From Nonomuraea fuscirosea (GTDB lineage Bacteria > Actinomycetota > Actinomycetes > Streptosporangiales > Streptosporangiaceae), in assembly GCF_003001935.1 (NCBI RefSeq), contig NZ_PVNG01000030.1:103850-167849 (forward strand): a DNA stretch of 64,000 nucleotides. Direction: 5' to 3'. Shown one piece after another: positions 63,914-64,000 of this stretch. Numbering within the stretch: position 1 is the first letter of the stretch; the number at the start of each line of letters is the position of its first letter. The position numbers were made by a program, and so were the translations under genes. Under the pieces are notes generated by a model, which worked only from the letters and a program-made list of their open reading frames with translations, did not search any database and was not told where the DNA came from.

Positions 63914-64000
63914 GTCCGGCGGTGACCTACTCTCCCACACCCTCCCGAGTGCAGTACCATCGGCGCAGAGAAGCTTAACTTCCGGGTTCGGAATGTAACC
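63914..64000 (-). rRNA. rrf: 5S ribosomal RNA, 3' part (runs off the window)
   Basis: The reverse complement reads as the conserved 5S body: CATTCCGAACCCGGAAGTTAAG, then GCGCCGATGGTACTGC and GGGAGAGTAGGTCACCGCC. About 30 bases at the 5' end lie beyond position 64000. It implies 16S and 23S genes just to the right on the minus strand. Confidence 0.96.

Noticed and set aside
63622..63998. Short frames between the RG-rich gene and the 5S rRNA
   Set aside because: The longer one runs into the rRNA terminator and 5S gene; the 37-codon frame has no family support.

Overview
The window is high-GC chromosomal DNA of a filamentous or related actinomycete. Evidence: GC-rich third positions, many GTG/TTG starts, whiA, rbpA, opcA, a mycothiol-dependent-type DinB protein and the actinobacterial order tlyA-nadK-recN-steA-mctB. 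The overall set looks most like the Streptosporangiaceae (Nonomuraea-like). That placement is inference from memory of gene content, not from a search. No phage, insertion sequence, CRISPR array or biosynthetic gene cluster is visible.

Left part (0-13 kb): a PrsW-like protease, a Zn-type ArsR/CDF pair, ctaB, then a tightly coupled pentose-phosphate operon tkt-tal-pgi-zwf-opcA-pgl with TGATG/ATGA junctions. From 12 to 21 kb lie single genes (adenosine deaminase family, methyltransferase, SDR, coiled-coil protein, ClpC-N-only protein, ACT-GNAT acetyltransferase) and a flavin oxidoreductase/amidohydrolase pair. From 21 to 31 kb is the conserved block gap-pgk-tpiA-secG, rbpA, and uvrC-rapZ-yvcK-whiA. 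It is followed by three tandem Rieske lipoproteins, a DUF2306 membrane protein, uvrA, a DinB/metallo-beta-lactamase pair and psd-pssA.

From 40 to 52 kb: terC behind a probable yybP-ykoY (Mn2+) riboswitch, then a leftward cluster tlyA-nadK-recN-steA-mctB-(MraY-like transferase)-(MurJ-like flippase)-(GT4 glycosyltransferase). This cluster reads like a lipid-linked glycan assembly line next to division genes. From 52 to 63 kb: SCP2-like, HAD, a stand-alone TipAS protein behind a MerR-type promoter, small TPR protein, a DUF1015 protein swollen by two repeat insertions, an SSB-like OB protein, a metallo-hydrolase and a 935-residue RG-rich TPR protein with a 377-bp internal duplication. The right edge enters the 3' end of an rRNA operon (5S, minus strand).

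The strongest unexplained theme is repeat expansion. At least six genes carry in-frame tandem or degenerate repeats at termini or loops (rapZ, yvcK, Rieske C, the gene upstream of tlyA, DUF1015, the RG-rich TPR protein). Many spacers, especially between convergent genes, hold decayed tandem arrays of unrelated units. Other second-look items are the riboswitch hairpin over the terC ribosome binding site, the 19-bp-spacer MerR promoter of the TipAS gene, a DasR-like operator before gap, and a leaderless metal-regulated arsR promoter whose -35 sits in the ctaB terminator loop.
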